Assembly (NCBI GenBank): GCA_022788065.1
Contig: JALEWG010000173.1
Coordinates: forward strand, 1 to 51,080
Length of the DNA stretch: 51,080 bases
From: Lachnospiraceae bacterium
Lineage (GTDB): Bacteria; Bacillota; Clostridia; Lachnospirales; Lachnospiraceae
Direction: 5' to 3'
The position numbers and the translations under genes are program-made. A model generated the notes under the pieces. The model saw only the letters and a program-made list of their open reading frames with translations. It was not told the origin of the DNA and made no database searches. Of this stretch, positions 43,158-51,080 are shown piece after piece (the stretch's first letter is position 1; each line of letters opens with the position of its first letter).

Positions 43158-43841
43158 ATGTCGGACTTGCTGATTATTATTCCTGCATATAACGAGGAAG
43201 ACAATATCGAACGGGTGGTGGACCGCCTGACTGCGTCATTTCCGCAGTACGACTATGTGGTGGTCAATGACGGGTCACGGGATTCAACCGGCGAGATCTG
43301 CAGAAGACGCGGATATAATTTCCTGGATCTGCCGGTGAACCTGGGTCTCGCCGGAGGGTTTCAGGCCGGGATCCGCTACGCGTACGCGAAAGGCTATGCC
43401 TGCGCCATACAGATCGACGGGGACGGGCAGCACCGGCCGGAATTCATTGCCGACATGAAGAAAAAGATGGAAGAGGGATACGATATTGTGATCGGATCCC
43501 GGTTTGTCCATGAGAAGAAACCAAAGTCCATGCGGATGCTTGGGAGCAATCTGATCGAGTTCGCGATCCGGCTGACCACGGGGAAGGTGATCAAGGACCC
43601 GACCTCCGGGATGCGGCTTTTCAACCGGAAGATGATCCGGGAATTCGCGAAAGGACTGAACTTTGGGCCTGAGCCTGACACGATCTCCTACCTGTTAAAA
43701 CAGGGAGCCAGTGTGGCGGAGGTTCCGGTCGTCATGGATGAGAGAACGAAGGGAGTCAGCTATCTGACGCCGGTCAATGCGGCCAGATATATGATCCAGA
43801 TGCTGGTCTCCATTCTGTTTATCCAGAATTTCAGAAAGTGA
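43158..43841 (+). CDS. DPM1/polyprenyl-phosphate-type GT2
   Basis: A 227-residue single-domain GT2, with LLIIIPAYNEEDNIERVV at the start, VVNDGSRDST, IDGDGQHRPEFI (metal DxD) and DPTSGMRLFN. These are the features of dolichol-/polyprenyl-phosphate glycosyltransferases, which make lipid-phosphate sugars for use outside the membrane. It has no membrane helices of its own. The next two genes, DUF2304 and DUF2142, are membrane proteins and probably its partners. Confidence 0.87.
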   Translation: MSDLLIIIPAYNEEDNIERVVDRLTASFPQYDYVVVNDGSRDSTGEICRRRGYNFLDLPVNLGLAGGFQAGIRYAYAKGYACAIQIDGDGQHRPEFIADMKKKMEEGYDIVIGSRFVHEKKPKSMRMLGSNLIEFAIRLTTGKVIKDPTSGMRLFNRKMIREFAKGLNFGPEPDTISYLLKQGASVAEVPVVMDERTKGVSYLTPVNAARYMIQMLVSILFIQNFRK

Positions 43842-43854
43842 GGACAGAGGTCAT

Positions 43855-44232
43855 ATGACAATGCAGCTTCGAATGGTTTTGATCGTGGTTTCGGTGGTCA
43901 CCACCTGGCTGATTCTCAGGAAGATCCGGATGTCGAAAATGCGGATCGAGGATTCCATTTTCTGGATCGGATTTTCGCTGATGCTGATCGTGTTCAGCGT
44001 ATTTCCGGAGATCGTGTACTGGATGTCCGATCTGTCGGGAACCCAGACGCCGGTCAACTTTATTTTCCTGTTCATGATCTTTGTGCTGATCCTGCGCATG
44101 TTCCGCCTCACCGTTAAGATCTCCCAGCTGGAGACGAAGGTGCGGGATCTGACGCAGCGGATCGCCATCGATGAAAACCTGAAAAACGGAGACAGGGAAA
44201 ATAAGAGACCGAAGGAAGTGACAGAAGAATGA
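43855..44232 (+). CDS. DUF2304 small membrane protein
   Basis: A 125-residue protein with three hydrophobic segments (about residues 5-22, 38-58, 65-83) and a charged C-terminal helix starting VKISQLETKVRDLTQR. This is the DUF2304 family, commonly next to polyprenyl-phosphate GT2 genes and presumed to help them at the membrane or flip the lipid-linked sugar. AGAGG lies 4 bases before ATG. Its stop overlaps the next start as ATGA (44229-44232). Confidence 0.85.
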   Translation: MTMQLRMVLIVVSVVTTWLILRKIRMSKMRIEDSIFWIGFSLMLIVFSVFPEIVYWMSDLSGTQTPVNFIFLFMIFVLILRMFRLTVKISQLETKVRDLTQRIAIDENLKNGDRENKRPKEVTEE

Positions 44233-45821
44233 AACGACTGATATCATACATGGGACCGGGAATCATGGTCCTTTTTGTAATCCTGGGAGGAGGCTGGCAC
44301 TTCCTTCAGACGAGAGCGGGAGCGCTCGGAGCCGGTGAACTCTGGCTCTGCGACCTCTATCTTGTGCTGGCAGCGCTTGCGGCAGGTCTGCTCCTGTTTC
44401 TGACCTTTTCTCTTTTTATAAAGAAGCTTAAGACGGAGCTCTGCGCAGGCATAACGGTTCTGGTCCTGGGGATCCTTTATATGACCGCTCTGCCGCCCGT
44501 TTCCGCGCCGGACGAGATCTCCCATTTTGTGAGCGCGTACGCCGTCTCCAACCGGATCCTCGGGGAAATGCCGGTGGACGCGGAGGGAAATGTGCGGATG
44601 CGAAAGGAGGACGAATACCTCCAGAATATATACGGCGCGTCGGGGGATGAAGCGAGGGAATCTCTGGGACGGGTGCTCACCGAGGAGACCTGGAAGCAGA
44701 TCGCGGAGCATATATCGCCTGTTTTTGTTCCGGCAGAGCAGAGGATCATGGTATCTTCCGTACAGAAGCCGGTGAACACGACGCCTGCGGCATATCTGGC
44801 GCCGGCTCTCGGGATCACGCTCGGGAGGCTCCTTCATGTAAATTGTGTGATCGTCGCTTTCCTGGCACGACTCTTTAACCTTCTGTTTTTTGCGGCGATG
44901 GTGTGTTTCAGTATCCGGGTCCTGCCCTTTGGAAAACAGATCCTCTGGGGCGTGTCGCTGCTTCCCATGACGCTCCATCTTGCGGCATCCTGCTCCTACG
45001 ATACTTTTTTGATGGGGACCTGCTTCCTTTTCGGAAGCTACGCGCTGTATCTGGCTTACGCAAAGCCCATGGTGCAGAAGCGGGATATCGCGGTGCTTGT
45101 GGTACTCGCCGCGGCATTCGGGCCGTGCAAGATGGTCTACGCGGTCGTGCTGGGCATGGCGCTCCTCATTCCCGTAAAAAAATTCGGGGACTGGAAAAAC
45201 TGGGCGCTGTCCGCGGGAACCGTTCTTCTGGCGTTCGCGCTTGCGATGATCGCAGTGAACAGCGGGACGATCGCAACCTACGCCTCCGGTTCCGACACGT
45301 ACGTGGCCTGGGCCGGTGAAGAGGGCTTCAGCATTCCGCTGCTCCTCCACAATCCGGTGCTCTGCTTCCGTATGCTCTATGAGTCACTGGCAAATCTCGG
45401 AGATGAATGGACGCTGCAGATGTTCGGAAGTGTTCTCGGAAATCTGGATCCGGTCCTCTCGGTTCCGTTCGTTGTACTTTTATTTATGGCGGGGTGCCTG
45501 ACAGCGCTGGGGATCCGGAAGGCCGGGGAGGCACTGTATCTCGGCGGGAAACAAAAAGCGTGGATCGTCTTTCTGGCGGCGGTCTGTCTGATCGGTCTGA
45601 TGACAGCCATGCTGGTGGCCTGGACTCCCATGAGTTCGCCCGTCATCGAGGGCGTACAGGGAAGGTATCTGCTCCCGGTGCTCCCGTTTGTCTTCATGAC
45701 GTTAAAGAGCGACCGGCTGGTGCGGGTCGCAGGGAGCGATGAAACGCTGATCTTTTACATGTGCGCGCTGGACTGTTACACGGTTTTCAGGTTATTTAGT
45801 ATTGTCAGCATGAGATTGTAG
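44229..45821 (+). CDS. DUF2142 polytopic membrane protein (GT-C-like)
   Basis: A 530-residue membrane protein with about 12 hydrophobic segments. After two N-terminal helices it has the family signature PPVSAPDEISHFVSAYA in an external loop, where the Asp-Glu pair corresponds to the catalytic acid of GT-C enzymes. DUF2142 proteins are thought to transfer sugars from polyprenyl-phosphate donors to glycans outside the cell. With the GT2 and DUF2304 genes just upstream it forms a complete three-gene side-branch glycosylation set. Its product may decorate the operon's polymer. Confidence 0.83.
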   Translation: MKRLISYMGPGIMVLFVILGGGWHFLQTRAGALGAGELWLCDLYLVLAALAAGLLLFLTFSLFIKKLKTELCAGITVLVLGILYMTALPPVSAPDEISHFVSAYAVSNRILGEMPVDAEGNVRMRKEDEYLQNIYGASGDEARESLGRVLTEETWKQIAEHISPVFVPAEQRIMVSSVQKPVNTTPAAYLAPALGITLGRLLHVNCVIVAFLARLFNLLFFAAMVCFSIRVLPFGKQILWGVSLLPMTLHLAASCSYDTFLMGTCFLFGSYALYLAYAKPMVQKRDIAVLVVLAAAFGPCKMVYAVVLGMALLIPVKKFGDWKNWALSAGTVLLAFALAMIAVNSGTIATYASGSDTYVAWAGEEGFSIPLLLHNPVLCFRMLYESLANLGDEWTLQMFGSVLGNLDPVLSVPFVVLLFMAGCLTALGIRKAGEALYLGGKQKAWIVFLAAVCLIGLMTAMLVAWTPMSSPVIEGVQGRYLLPVLPFVFMTLKSDRLVRVAGSDETLIFYMCALDCYTVFRLFSIVSMRL

Positions 45822-45911
45822 TGGTATGATTTATCGCGAGGCAGAGGCGGGTTTAACAGGCCCGTGATACAGTGTCTGCCTGCGTTACAGGAAAAAAGTG
45901 AGGGAATCATT

Positions 45912-46490
45912 ATGGGTAAAATTAAAGTAACTCCCTGCGAGACAGAGGGAAAAGTAATCGAAGGACTTTATGTGATCGAACCGACCGTGTTTAAGGATGA
46001 GCGCGGCTATTTTATGGAAACCTACAACCAGAACGATTTTAAGGAAGCCGGACTCGATATGGTATTCGTGCAGGACAATCAGTCCATGTCCGTAAAGGGC
46101 GTACTGCGTGGCCTGCATTTCCAGAAGCAGTATCCGCAGGGCAAGCTGGTGCGCGCCGTGCGCGGTACCGTATTTGACGTGGCTGTGGATCTGAGGACCC
46201 ATTCCGCAACCTACGGAAAGTGGTACGGTGTGGAGCTCTCCGCTGAGAATAAGAAGCAGTTCTACATTCCGGAGGGCTTTGCCCACGGTTTCCTGGTGCT
46301 GTCCGACGAGGCCGAATTTGCGTACAAGTGCACGGACTTCTATCATCCGGGCGACGAGGGCGGCCTGTTATGGTCCGATGAGACCATCGGCGTAAAGTGG
46401 CCGATCGAGGAGGGAATGGAACTGATCATTTCCGAGAAAGATAAAAAATGGGGCGGCTTTCACGACACCTTTAAATTTGAGAACAAGTAA
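45912..46490 (+). CDS. rfbC: dTDP-4-dehydrorhamnose 3,5-epimerase
   Basis: A 192-residue RmlC cupin epimerase of the dTDP-L-rhamnose pathway. Signatures are FKDERGYFMETYN, VKGVLRGLHFQKQYPQGKLV (catalytic His in LRGLHFQ) and FYIPEGFAHGFLVL. rfbA, rfbB and rfbD are not in the window and must lie elsewhere or downstream. ATG 45912 follows GAGGGA; the ATG at 45864 is in the 90-bp intergenic region, which holds a GGCAGA/TCTGCC hairpin. Confidence 0.94.
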   Translation: MGKIKVTPCETEGKVIEGLYVIEPTVFKDERGYFMETYNQNDFKEAGLDMVFVQDNQSMSVKGVLRGLHFQKQYPQGKLVRAVRGTVFDVAVDLRTHSATYGKWYGVELSAENKKQFYIPEGFAHGFLVLSDEAEFAYKCTDFYHPGDEGGLLWSDETIGVKWPIEEGMELIISEKDKKWGGFHDTFKFENK

Positions 46491-46512
46491 GACAGAGAGG
46501 TTTTGATATAGC

Positions 46513-47331
46513 GTGAATTATGTAGTTTCTCTTATCAAAGAACTGGTGACGAAACGCAGGCTCGTGTGGGATCTGGCCAAAGCCGATTTTAAAAAGCGGT
46601 TTGTGGGATCCTATTTCGGCATTGTCTGGATGTTTGTCCAACCGATCGTGACGGTTCTGATCTACTGGCTGATCTTCGGACCCATCGGCTTTAAGAGCGC
46701 GCCGCCGGTTCCGAACGCATCCTACGTCCAGTGGCTGATTCCCGGCATTGCGCCGTGGTTCTTCTTTTCCGAAGCGTTGAACTGCGGGACCGGCTGTCTT
46801 CAGGAATACAATTATCTCGTGAAAAAAGTGGTGTTCCGGGTGGAAATTCTGCCGGTGATCAAGCTGATCTCCTGCCTGTTTGTCCACGGATTCTTTGTGC
46901 TGATCATGTTCGCGGTATTCCTGATCAGCGGAAAGACGCCGCAGATCTCCTGGCTCCAGGTAATCTACTATGCGTTTGCGGCTTCCATGCTGGCGCTGGC
47001 GATCACGTATCTGACAAGTGCGATCCAGGTGTTTTTTAAGGATATGGCACAGATCGTGAGCATCTGCCTGCAGTTCGGCATGTGGCTGACTCCGATCATG
47101 TACAGCGAGCAGCTTTTTGTGGACAAGGGGCTCACGATGGCTCCCACCATCCTCAAGCTGAACCCGTTTTACTATATTGCGGCCGGTTACCGCGACAGCA
47201 TGCTGACAGGGGACTGGTTCTTTATGCGTCCGACGCTGACCGTTTATTTCTGGGCGGTGACGATCGTGATCATGCTTGTGGGCCTTAAGGTATTCAAGCG
47301 GCTGCGTCCGCATTTTTCTGATGTTTTGTAA
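46513..47331 (+). CDS. Wzm-type ABC-2 polysaccharide export permease
   Basis: A 272-residue membrane protein of the ABC-2 polysaccharide exporter family: an amphipathic N-terminal helix with RRLVWDLAKADFKKRFVGSY, six membrane helices, and QFGMWLTPIMYS plus LKLNPFYYIAAGYRD near the end, characteristic of TagG/Wzm. With the following ATPase it would export a completed lipid-linked polymer. Start is GTG 46513 with AGAGAGG about 12 bases upstream, a long spacing; the next in-frame Met comes much later. Confidence 0.9.
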   Translation: MNYVVSLIKELVTKRRLVWDLAKADFKKRFVGSYFGIVWMFVQPIVTVLIYWLIFGPIGFKSAPPVPNASYVQWLIPGIAPWFFFSEALNCGTGCLQEYNYLVKKVVFRVEILPVIKLISCLFVHGFFVLIMFAVFLISGKTPQISWLQVIYYAFAASMLALAITYLTSAIQVFFKDMAQIVSICLQFGMWLTPIMYSEQLFVDKGLTMAPTILKLNPFYYIAAGYRDSMLTGDWFFMRPTLTVYFWAVTIVIMLVGLKVFKRLRPHFSDVL

Positions 47332-47344
47332 ACAGGAGGGACAG

Positions 47345-48676
47345 ATGGCCGTAAATGCGATTGAAGTAAAAGACGTGACAAAGGTGTACAGGCTGTACGA
47401 CAAGCCCATTGACAGGCTAAAGGAGTCACTCAGCCTGACCCATAAAAATTATCACCGGGATTTTTATGCGTTAAAAGGACTGTCCTTCCATGTGGAAAAA
47501 GGGCAGACCGTGGGCATTATCGGAACCAACGGATCCGGAAAATCCACGATCTTAAAGATCATCACCGGTGTTCTGACTCCCACCTCCGGAGAAGTGAAGG
47601 TGGAGGGAAAGATCTCCGCGCTTCTGGAGCTGGGTGCCGGATTTAACATGGATTACACGGGAATAGAAAATATCTATATGAACGGTACCATGATGGGGTT
47701 CACAAAGAAGGAGATGGACGAGAAACTCCAGGATATCCTGGATTTCGCGGAGATCGGAGACTTTGTGTACCAGCCGGTGAAGACGTACTCCAGCGGTATG
47801 TTCGTCCGCCTGGCATTCGCCCTCGCAATCAACGTGGAGCCGGAGATCCTGATCGTCGATGAGGCGCTGTCCGTGGGTGACGTGTTCTTCCAGTCCAAAT
47901 GCTACCGCAGGATGGAGGAGATCCGCAAGAGCGGAACGACGATTCTCATGGTGACCCACGATATGGGAAGCATTATCAAGTACTGCGACAAGGTGGTCCT
48001 GCTCAATAAAGGCGAGTTTATCGCCGAGGGTGAGGCTGGAAGAATGGTGGATCTTTATAAGAAGATTCTGGCCAACCAGATGGATTCTCTGAAGGAGGAG
48101 CTGGAAAACGATTTCTCAGGCGGGATGGATCTGGACGGAACAGACGACGCTTCAAAGAAACCGAAGGAAAACGGCGCGGATCCCGGTCATGGCCTCATGA
48201 AGGACAAGATCACGATCAATGCCAACCGGACCGAGTACGGGGACGGACGGGCCGAGATCTTCGATCTGGGCCTTTATGATGCCAGAGGAAACCTGACCAA
48301 CCTGCTGTTAAAGGGCGAGATGTTCACAATCAAAGAGCGGATCCGCTTCCATGCGCCGCTCCAGTGCCCGATCTTTACGTATACGATCAAGGACAAAAAG
48401 GGAACGGACCTTTCCGGAACCAATACCATGTACGAGGGTGCGGATATCAAACCGGTGAAGGCGGGGGACGTCTATGACGTTTCCTTCACCCAGAAAATGA
48501 CACTGCAGGGCGGTGAGTACCTGCTCTCCATGAGCTGCACCGGCTTTGAGGAGGGAGAGCATGTGGTGTACCACAGACTGTACGATGTGGCCAACATTAC
48601 GGTGATCTCCAACAAAAATACCGTCGGCGTTTATGACATGGAATCGGAAGTGGAGACGACGCTGACAAGAGCATAG
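47345..48676 (+). CDS. Wzt-type ABC ATPase with C-terminal substrate-recognition domain
   Basis: A 443-residue ATPase. The first ~250 residues form the nucleotide-binding domain: Walker A GTNGSGKST, the Q-loop region ELGAGFNMDYTGIENIY, signature YSSGM, Walker B ILIVDEALSVGD. A linker rich in charged residues leads to a ~150-residue beta-sandwich-like C-terminal domain of the Wzt_C type, beginning about DKITINANRTEYG. In E. coli O8/O9a and Raoultella O12, such domains bind the modified chain end as a signal for export. ATG 47345 directly follows AGGAGGGAC; the longer frame lies in wzm. Confidence 0.9.
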   Translation: MAVNAIEVKDVTKVYRLYDKPIDRLKESLSLTHKNYHRDFYALKGLSFHVEKGQTVGIIGTNGSGKSTILKIITGVLTPTSGEVKVEGKISALLELGAGFNMDYTGIENIYMNGTMMGFTKKEMDEKLQDILDFAEIGDFVYQPVKTYSSGMFVRLAFALAINVEPEILIVDEALSVGDVFFQSKCYRRMEEIRKSGTTILMVTHDMGSIIKYCDKVVLLNKGEFIAEGEAGRMVDLYKKILANQMDSLKEELENDFSGGMDLDGTDDASKKPKENGADPGHGLMKDKITINANRTEYGDGRAEIFDLGLYDARGNLTNLLLKGEMFTIKERIRFHAPLQCPIFTYTIKDKKGTDLSGTNTMYEGADIKPVKAGDVYDVSFTQKMTLQGGEYLLSMSCTGFEEGEHVVYHRLYDVANITVISNKNTVGVYDMESEVETTLTRA

Positions 48677-48691
48677 ACCGGGAGATGTAAA

Positions 48692-49558
48692 ATGAACGAT
48701 TTTAGTTATGAGATTCTGGATCTGCTGAAAAAGTACGAGAATGATACGAATGCGGCACTGGCGGGCGAAACATGCCCGCAGTGCCTTTATGCGTTTTCCC
48801 CTCTCCGGGAAAACCTGTTTGAATGGGTGGAATTTGAGCCGGATTCCAGAGTGCTGGAGATCGGATCCGACTACGGCGCGGTTACGGGTATTCTGGCAAA
48901 GCGGGCCGGTCAGGTGGTCGTTCTGGATCCGCGTGATGAGAATCTGGAGGTCAACCGGATCCGCCACGGCTCGATCGGCAATATCCGGTATGTGAGCGGA
49001 GACCTTCTTCACACCGCAAATCCGCTGGCGGGAACAGGTTTTAAGGAGTATCGGCCGAAAATGGATACCGGGGAGACGGCGGAGGATCTGATGAAAACGC
49101 CGTTTGACTATGTGGTGATCGGGAGCTTTCTGGAACTTCAGTCAAAGGAGGAGGCCGTGAGACTTCTCCGTATGGCTGCGGATCTTGTAAAACCGGGCGG
49201 TACACTGTTTGCTGCCGCCGAGAACGAGCTGGGCGTCCGCTACTGGATGGGGGCGGAGCGTCTGACTCCGTCTTTCCTGGAGGTCGAATTCCGGGAACTG
49301 TTTGAAGCGCTCAGGGCGGAACATGGAGGATCCTTTACCATGTACTATCCGGTTCCGGACTATCGGTATCCGGTAACGGTCTACTCCGATCATTACCTTC
49401 CTCAGACCGGCGATGTGACAAACATTTCCGCCCGGTTAGACGGGCCCGGGTTCTGGTTCGGCAGCGAGGAGGAGGCCATGGCAAAGGCGTGCCGGAACGG
49501 ATCCTTTACAAAATTTGCAAATTCATTCCTCGGGGTCTGGGAGAAAGGAACGCTATGA
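48692..49558 (+). CDS. SAM-dependent methyltransferase
   Basis: A 288-residue class I methyltransferase: motif I VLEIGSDYGAVTGILAKRAGQ, acidic strand VVVLDPRDEN, and a motif IV-like FDYVVIGSFLE, then the post-core ELGVRYWMG. The preceding ~35 residues form a helical cap. Its position between Wzt and the kinase-like/GT protein suggests it methylates the glycan or its terminal phosphate. GGGAG lies upstream of the ATG. Stop and next start overlap as ATGA. Confidence 0.82.
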   Translation: MNDFSYEILDLLKKYENDTNAALAGETCPQCLYAFSPLRENLFEWVEFEPDSRVLEIGSDYGAVTGILAKRAGQVVVLDPRDENLEVNRIRHGSIGNIRYVSGDLLHTANPLAGTGFKEYRPKMDTGETAEDLMKTPFDYVVIGSFLELQSKEEAVRLLRMAADLVKPGGTLFAAAENELGVRYWMGAERLTPSFLEVEFRELFEALRAEHGGSFTMYYPVPDYRYPVTVYSDHYLPQTGDVTNISARLDGPGFWFGSEEEAMAKACRNGSFTKFANSFLGVWEKGTL

Positions 49559-51080
49559 GACAGATCGAGTATGTAAAATATAACCGAACAAGAGCGGAAA
49601 AGTTTCAGCTTAAGACGGTGATCGTCCGCGAAAACGGCGTGCTTTCCGTGGAGAAGACGGCTCTCTCGGAGGCAGGAGAGGCACATATCCGCTCTTTTGA
49701 AACAAAATATGAAAAAATAAGCGGGTCAAATCCGCAGATCCGGTTTTTAAAACCGGAATTTCTCCCCGGCGGGAAGGCGGTCCGGTTTGAATACCTGACC
49801 GGTGAGACCATCGGCGATGTGCTGGGGGAAAAGATCCGGCTGGGCGAGGTTCCATACAAAGAACTGACAGAGGCTATGACGCTTGTGTTCCCGGAGGACT
49901 TTTCGGATGCGGGATCTTCGCGGAAAGAAGAGCGGTTTGTGCCGGGAGAAGAGTTTCGGGACGTGTTCGGCGACGTGCCGGAGATGACAGACCGGATCGT
50001 ACAGGTCTCCAACGTGGATGGCCTGTTTGAAAACCTGATGATCTCGGATGGGACCGTTTACGGCATCGATTACGAGTGGGTGTTCGATTTCCCGATTCCG
50101 GCGAAGTTCCTCCACTTCCGGAACCTGCTCTATTTTTACCGCAGATATGAAAATATCTTAAACTGCAGGCAGGAGGAAATCTTTGCGTATTACGGCATTG
50201 ACGGAGAACTTCAGAAGATATTTTTCTCCATGGAGGAGGCGTTCCAGTCCTACGTCCACGGGGAGGGCCATTTCCAGTACATGAAGCAGTATGAGCAGCC
50301 GGCGAAGACGCTGGAGTTTCTGCTGGACAGAGAGAGTGAACTTTACAAGGTGAAAGACTGGTGCGAGGCCTTAAAGCAGGAGATCGCCGAGAAGGATGTG
50401 ACGATCGTCAAGCAGCAGGAGGTACAGCGCCTGACGAACAACCATGTGGCAAACCTGGACGTGATCATCGCGGACCTGCGCCGGGAAAATGCGGAGATCG
50501 CGAAGACACTGCAGTATCTGTCGAAACATGAGGCCATGATCTGGAAGGTGCTCAGAAAGTGCCACCAGGCGGTCAACAAGGTTCTCCCGAAGGGGACCAG
50601 AAAGAGAAAAGTACTTACTTACTTTAAGAATACGATGTTCCATCCGGGAAAATACGGAAAACTCTACCTTACGGCTGAGGGCCGCAACCGGATCCGCGGC
50701 GATTTTAAGATCGGTGAGGGGTATCTGGAGCACGGCAAAGTGAAGCTTCCGTATTTTGAAAATCCCACCGTCTCTATTGTGATTCCGGTCTACAACCAGA
50801 TTCACTACACGTACGCCTGCCTCCTGTCCATTCTGGAGAACACGCAGGACGTGTCCTATGAGGTGATCATTGCCGACGATGTGTCCACGGACGCCACGAA
50901 GGAGCTGGACCGCTACGCGGAGAATGTGGTGATCTGCCGGAATCATACGAATCAGGGCTTCTTAAGAAACTGCAACAACGCGGCGAAGGCGGCCCGCGGT
51001 AAATACGTCATGTTCTTAAACAACGACACCCAGGTGACGCCGGGCTGGCTTTCCGCTCTCGTGAACCTGATCGAGTCCGA
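49555..51080 (+). CDS. Kinase-like / coiled-coil / GT2 protein (3' end beyond window)
   Basis: The frame stays open to the window edge, giving 508 residues of a longer protein. Residues ~1-190 resemble the aminoglycoside-phosphotransferase/LPS-kinase fold: NVDGLFENLMI (153-163) fits the catalytic HxDxxxxN with His changed to Asn, and IDYEW (171-175) fits the metal-binding Asp. Residues ~255-345 look like a coiled coil. A GT2 domain starts at about 403 with TVSIVIPVYNQ, then IADDVSTDAT and MFLNNDTQV. The start overlaps the methyltransferase stop (ATGA). The end and any further GT domains are outside the window. Confidence 0.8.
   Translation, partial: MRQIEYVKYNRTRAEKFQLKTVIVRENGVLSVEKTALSEAGEAHIRSFETKYEKISGSNPQIRFLKPEFLPGGKAVRFEYLTGETIGDVLGEKIRLGEVPYKELTEAMTLVFPEDFSDAGSSRKEERFVPGEEFRDVFGDVPEMTDRIVQVSNVDGLFENLMISDGTVYGIDYEWVFDFPIPAKFLHFRNLLYFYRRYENILNCRQEEIFAYYGIDGELQKIFFSMEEAFQSYVHGEGHFQYMKQYEQPAKTLEFLLDRESELYKVKDWCEALKQEIAEKDVTIVKQQEVQRLTNNHVANLDVIIADLRRENAEIAKTLQYLSKHEAMIWKVLRKCHQAVNKVLPKGTRKRKVLTYFKNTMFHPGKYGKLYLTAEGRNRIRGDFKIGEGYLEHGKVKLPYFENPTVSIVIPVYNQIHYTYACLLSILENTQDVSYEVIIADDVSTDATKELDRYAENVVICRNHTNQGFLRNCNNAAKAARGKYVMFLNNDTQVTPGWLSALVNLIES

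Noticed and set aside
44244..45350. 368-codon minus-strand ORF opposite the DUF2142 gene
   Set aside because: Highly charged shadow product, typical of the reverse strand of a hydrophobic protein gene.
45841..45890. Terminator splitting the polysaccharide operon before rfbC
   Set aside because: A GGCAGA/TCTGCC hairpin is present but has no T tract; transcription probably continues.
46471..47409. 312-codon minus-strand ORF opposite wzm
   Set aside because: Overlaps three real genes in antisense; no start signals.

Overview
The window looks like chromosome of a Firmicute of class Clostridia, most likely a Lachnospiraceae (clostridial cluster XIVa) gut anaerobe. Supporting this are consensus sigma-A promoters and strong AGGAGG-type ribosome binding sites with ATG, GTG and TTG starts, a tRNA-Trp T-box in front of a trpXYZ-type transporter, a Rho with an Arg/Gln/Glu-rich insertion, LicD and DUF2304/DUF2142 surface-polysaccharide genes and a CspB-like subtilase. 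Base composition is moderate, a little above half G+C by eye. The genus is an inference. I saw no tRNA, rRNA, CRISPR array, IS element or phage gene.

Left part (1-14.4 kb): the end of a type IV pilin-type operon, a lone D12-class adenine methyltransferase, an NMNAT-like nucleotidyltransferase, a dicarboxylate/amino-acid symporter, an MBL-fold hydrolase, an HD phosphohydrolase, the threonine-to-glycine pair tdh-kbl, a tRNA-dihydrouridine synthase, a NodB-type deacetylase, rarA, rho (with 30-bp tandem repeats inside the gene) and a MATE exporter. Most are single genes with their own promoter or terminator.

Middle part (14.4-36 kb): trpXYZ on the minus strand under a T-box whose specifier triplet reads UGG; a second MATE exporter with an 8+8 bp palindrome between its -35 and -10 boxes; an FtsH-type protease; a small accessory locus (BTAD regulator with a degenerate GGDEF-like tail, a protein built from two copies of one ~43-residue module, a sortase and a zinc-ribbon membrane protein); a YheO/DauR-like regulator divergent from a consensus promoter that makes a ~250-nt structured, terminator-ended RNA; a ferritin-like small protein; an RlmI-like methyltransferase; a shrunken sirtuin-like protein; ung; uppP; an HtrA protease; a divergent ClpX; and a CspB-like protease.

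Right part (35.8 kb to the end): one long plus-strand surface-polysaccharide operon with many 4-bp stop/start overlaps. It starts with an LspA-like gene and glf, then has a LicD / aminotransferase / LicC-like nucleotidyltransferase trio, a Wzx-like flippase, three GT2 glycosyltransferases, DUF2304, DUF2142, rfbC, a Wzm/Wzt ABC exporter whose ATPase carries a C-terminal substrate-binding-type domain, a SAM methyltransferase and a truncated protein with a kinase-like domain, a coiled coil and a GT2 domain. The last four genes resemble the parts of a WbdD-type chain-terminating and export system, here in a Gram-positive setting; that is the most interesting hypothesis in the window. The other main leads are the uncharacterised RNA near 26.1 kb, the BTAD/duplicated-module/sortase locus and the ClpX lacking its RKH loop.
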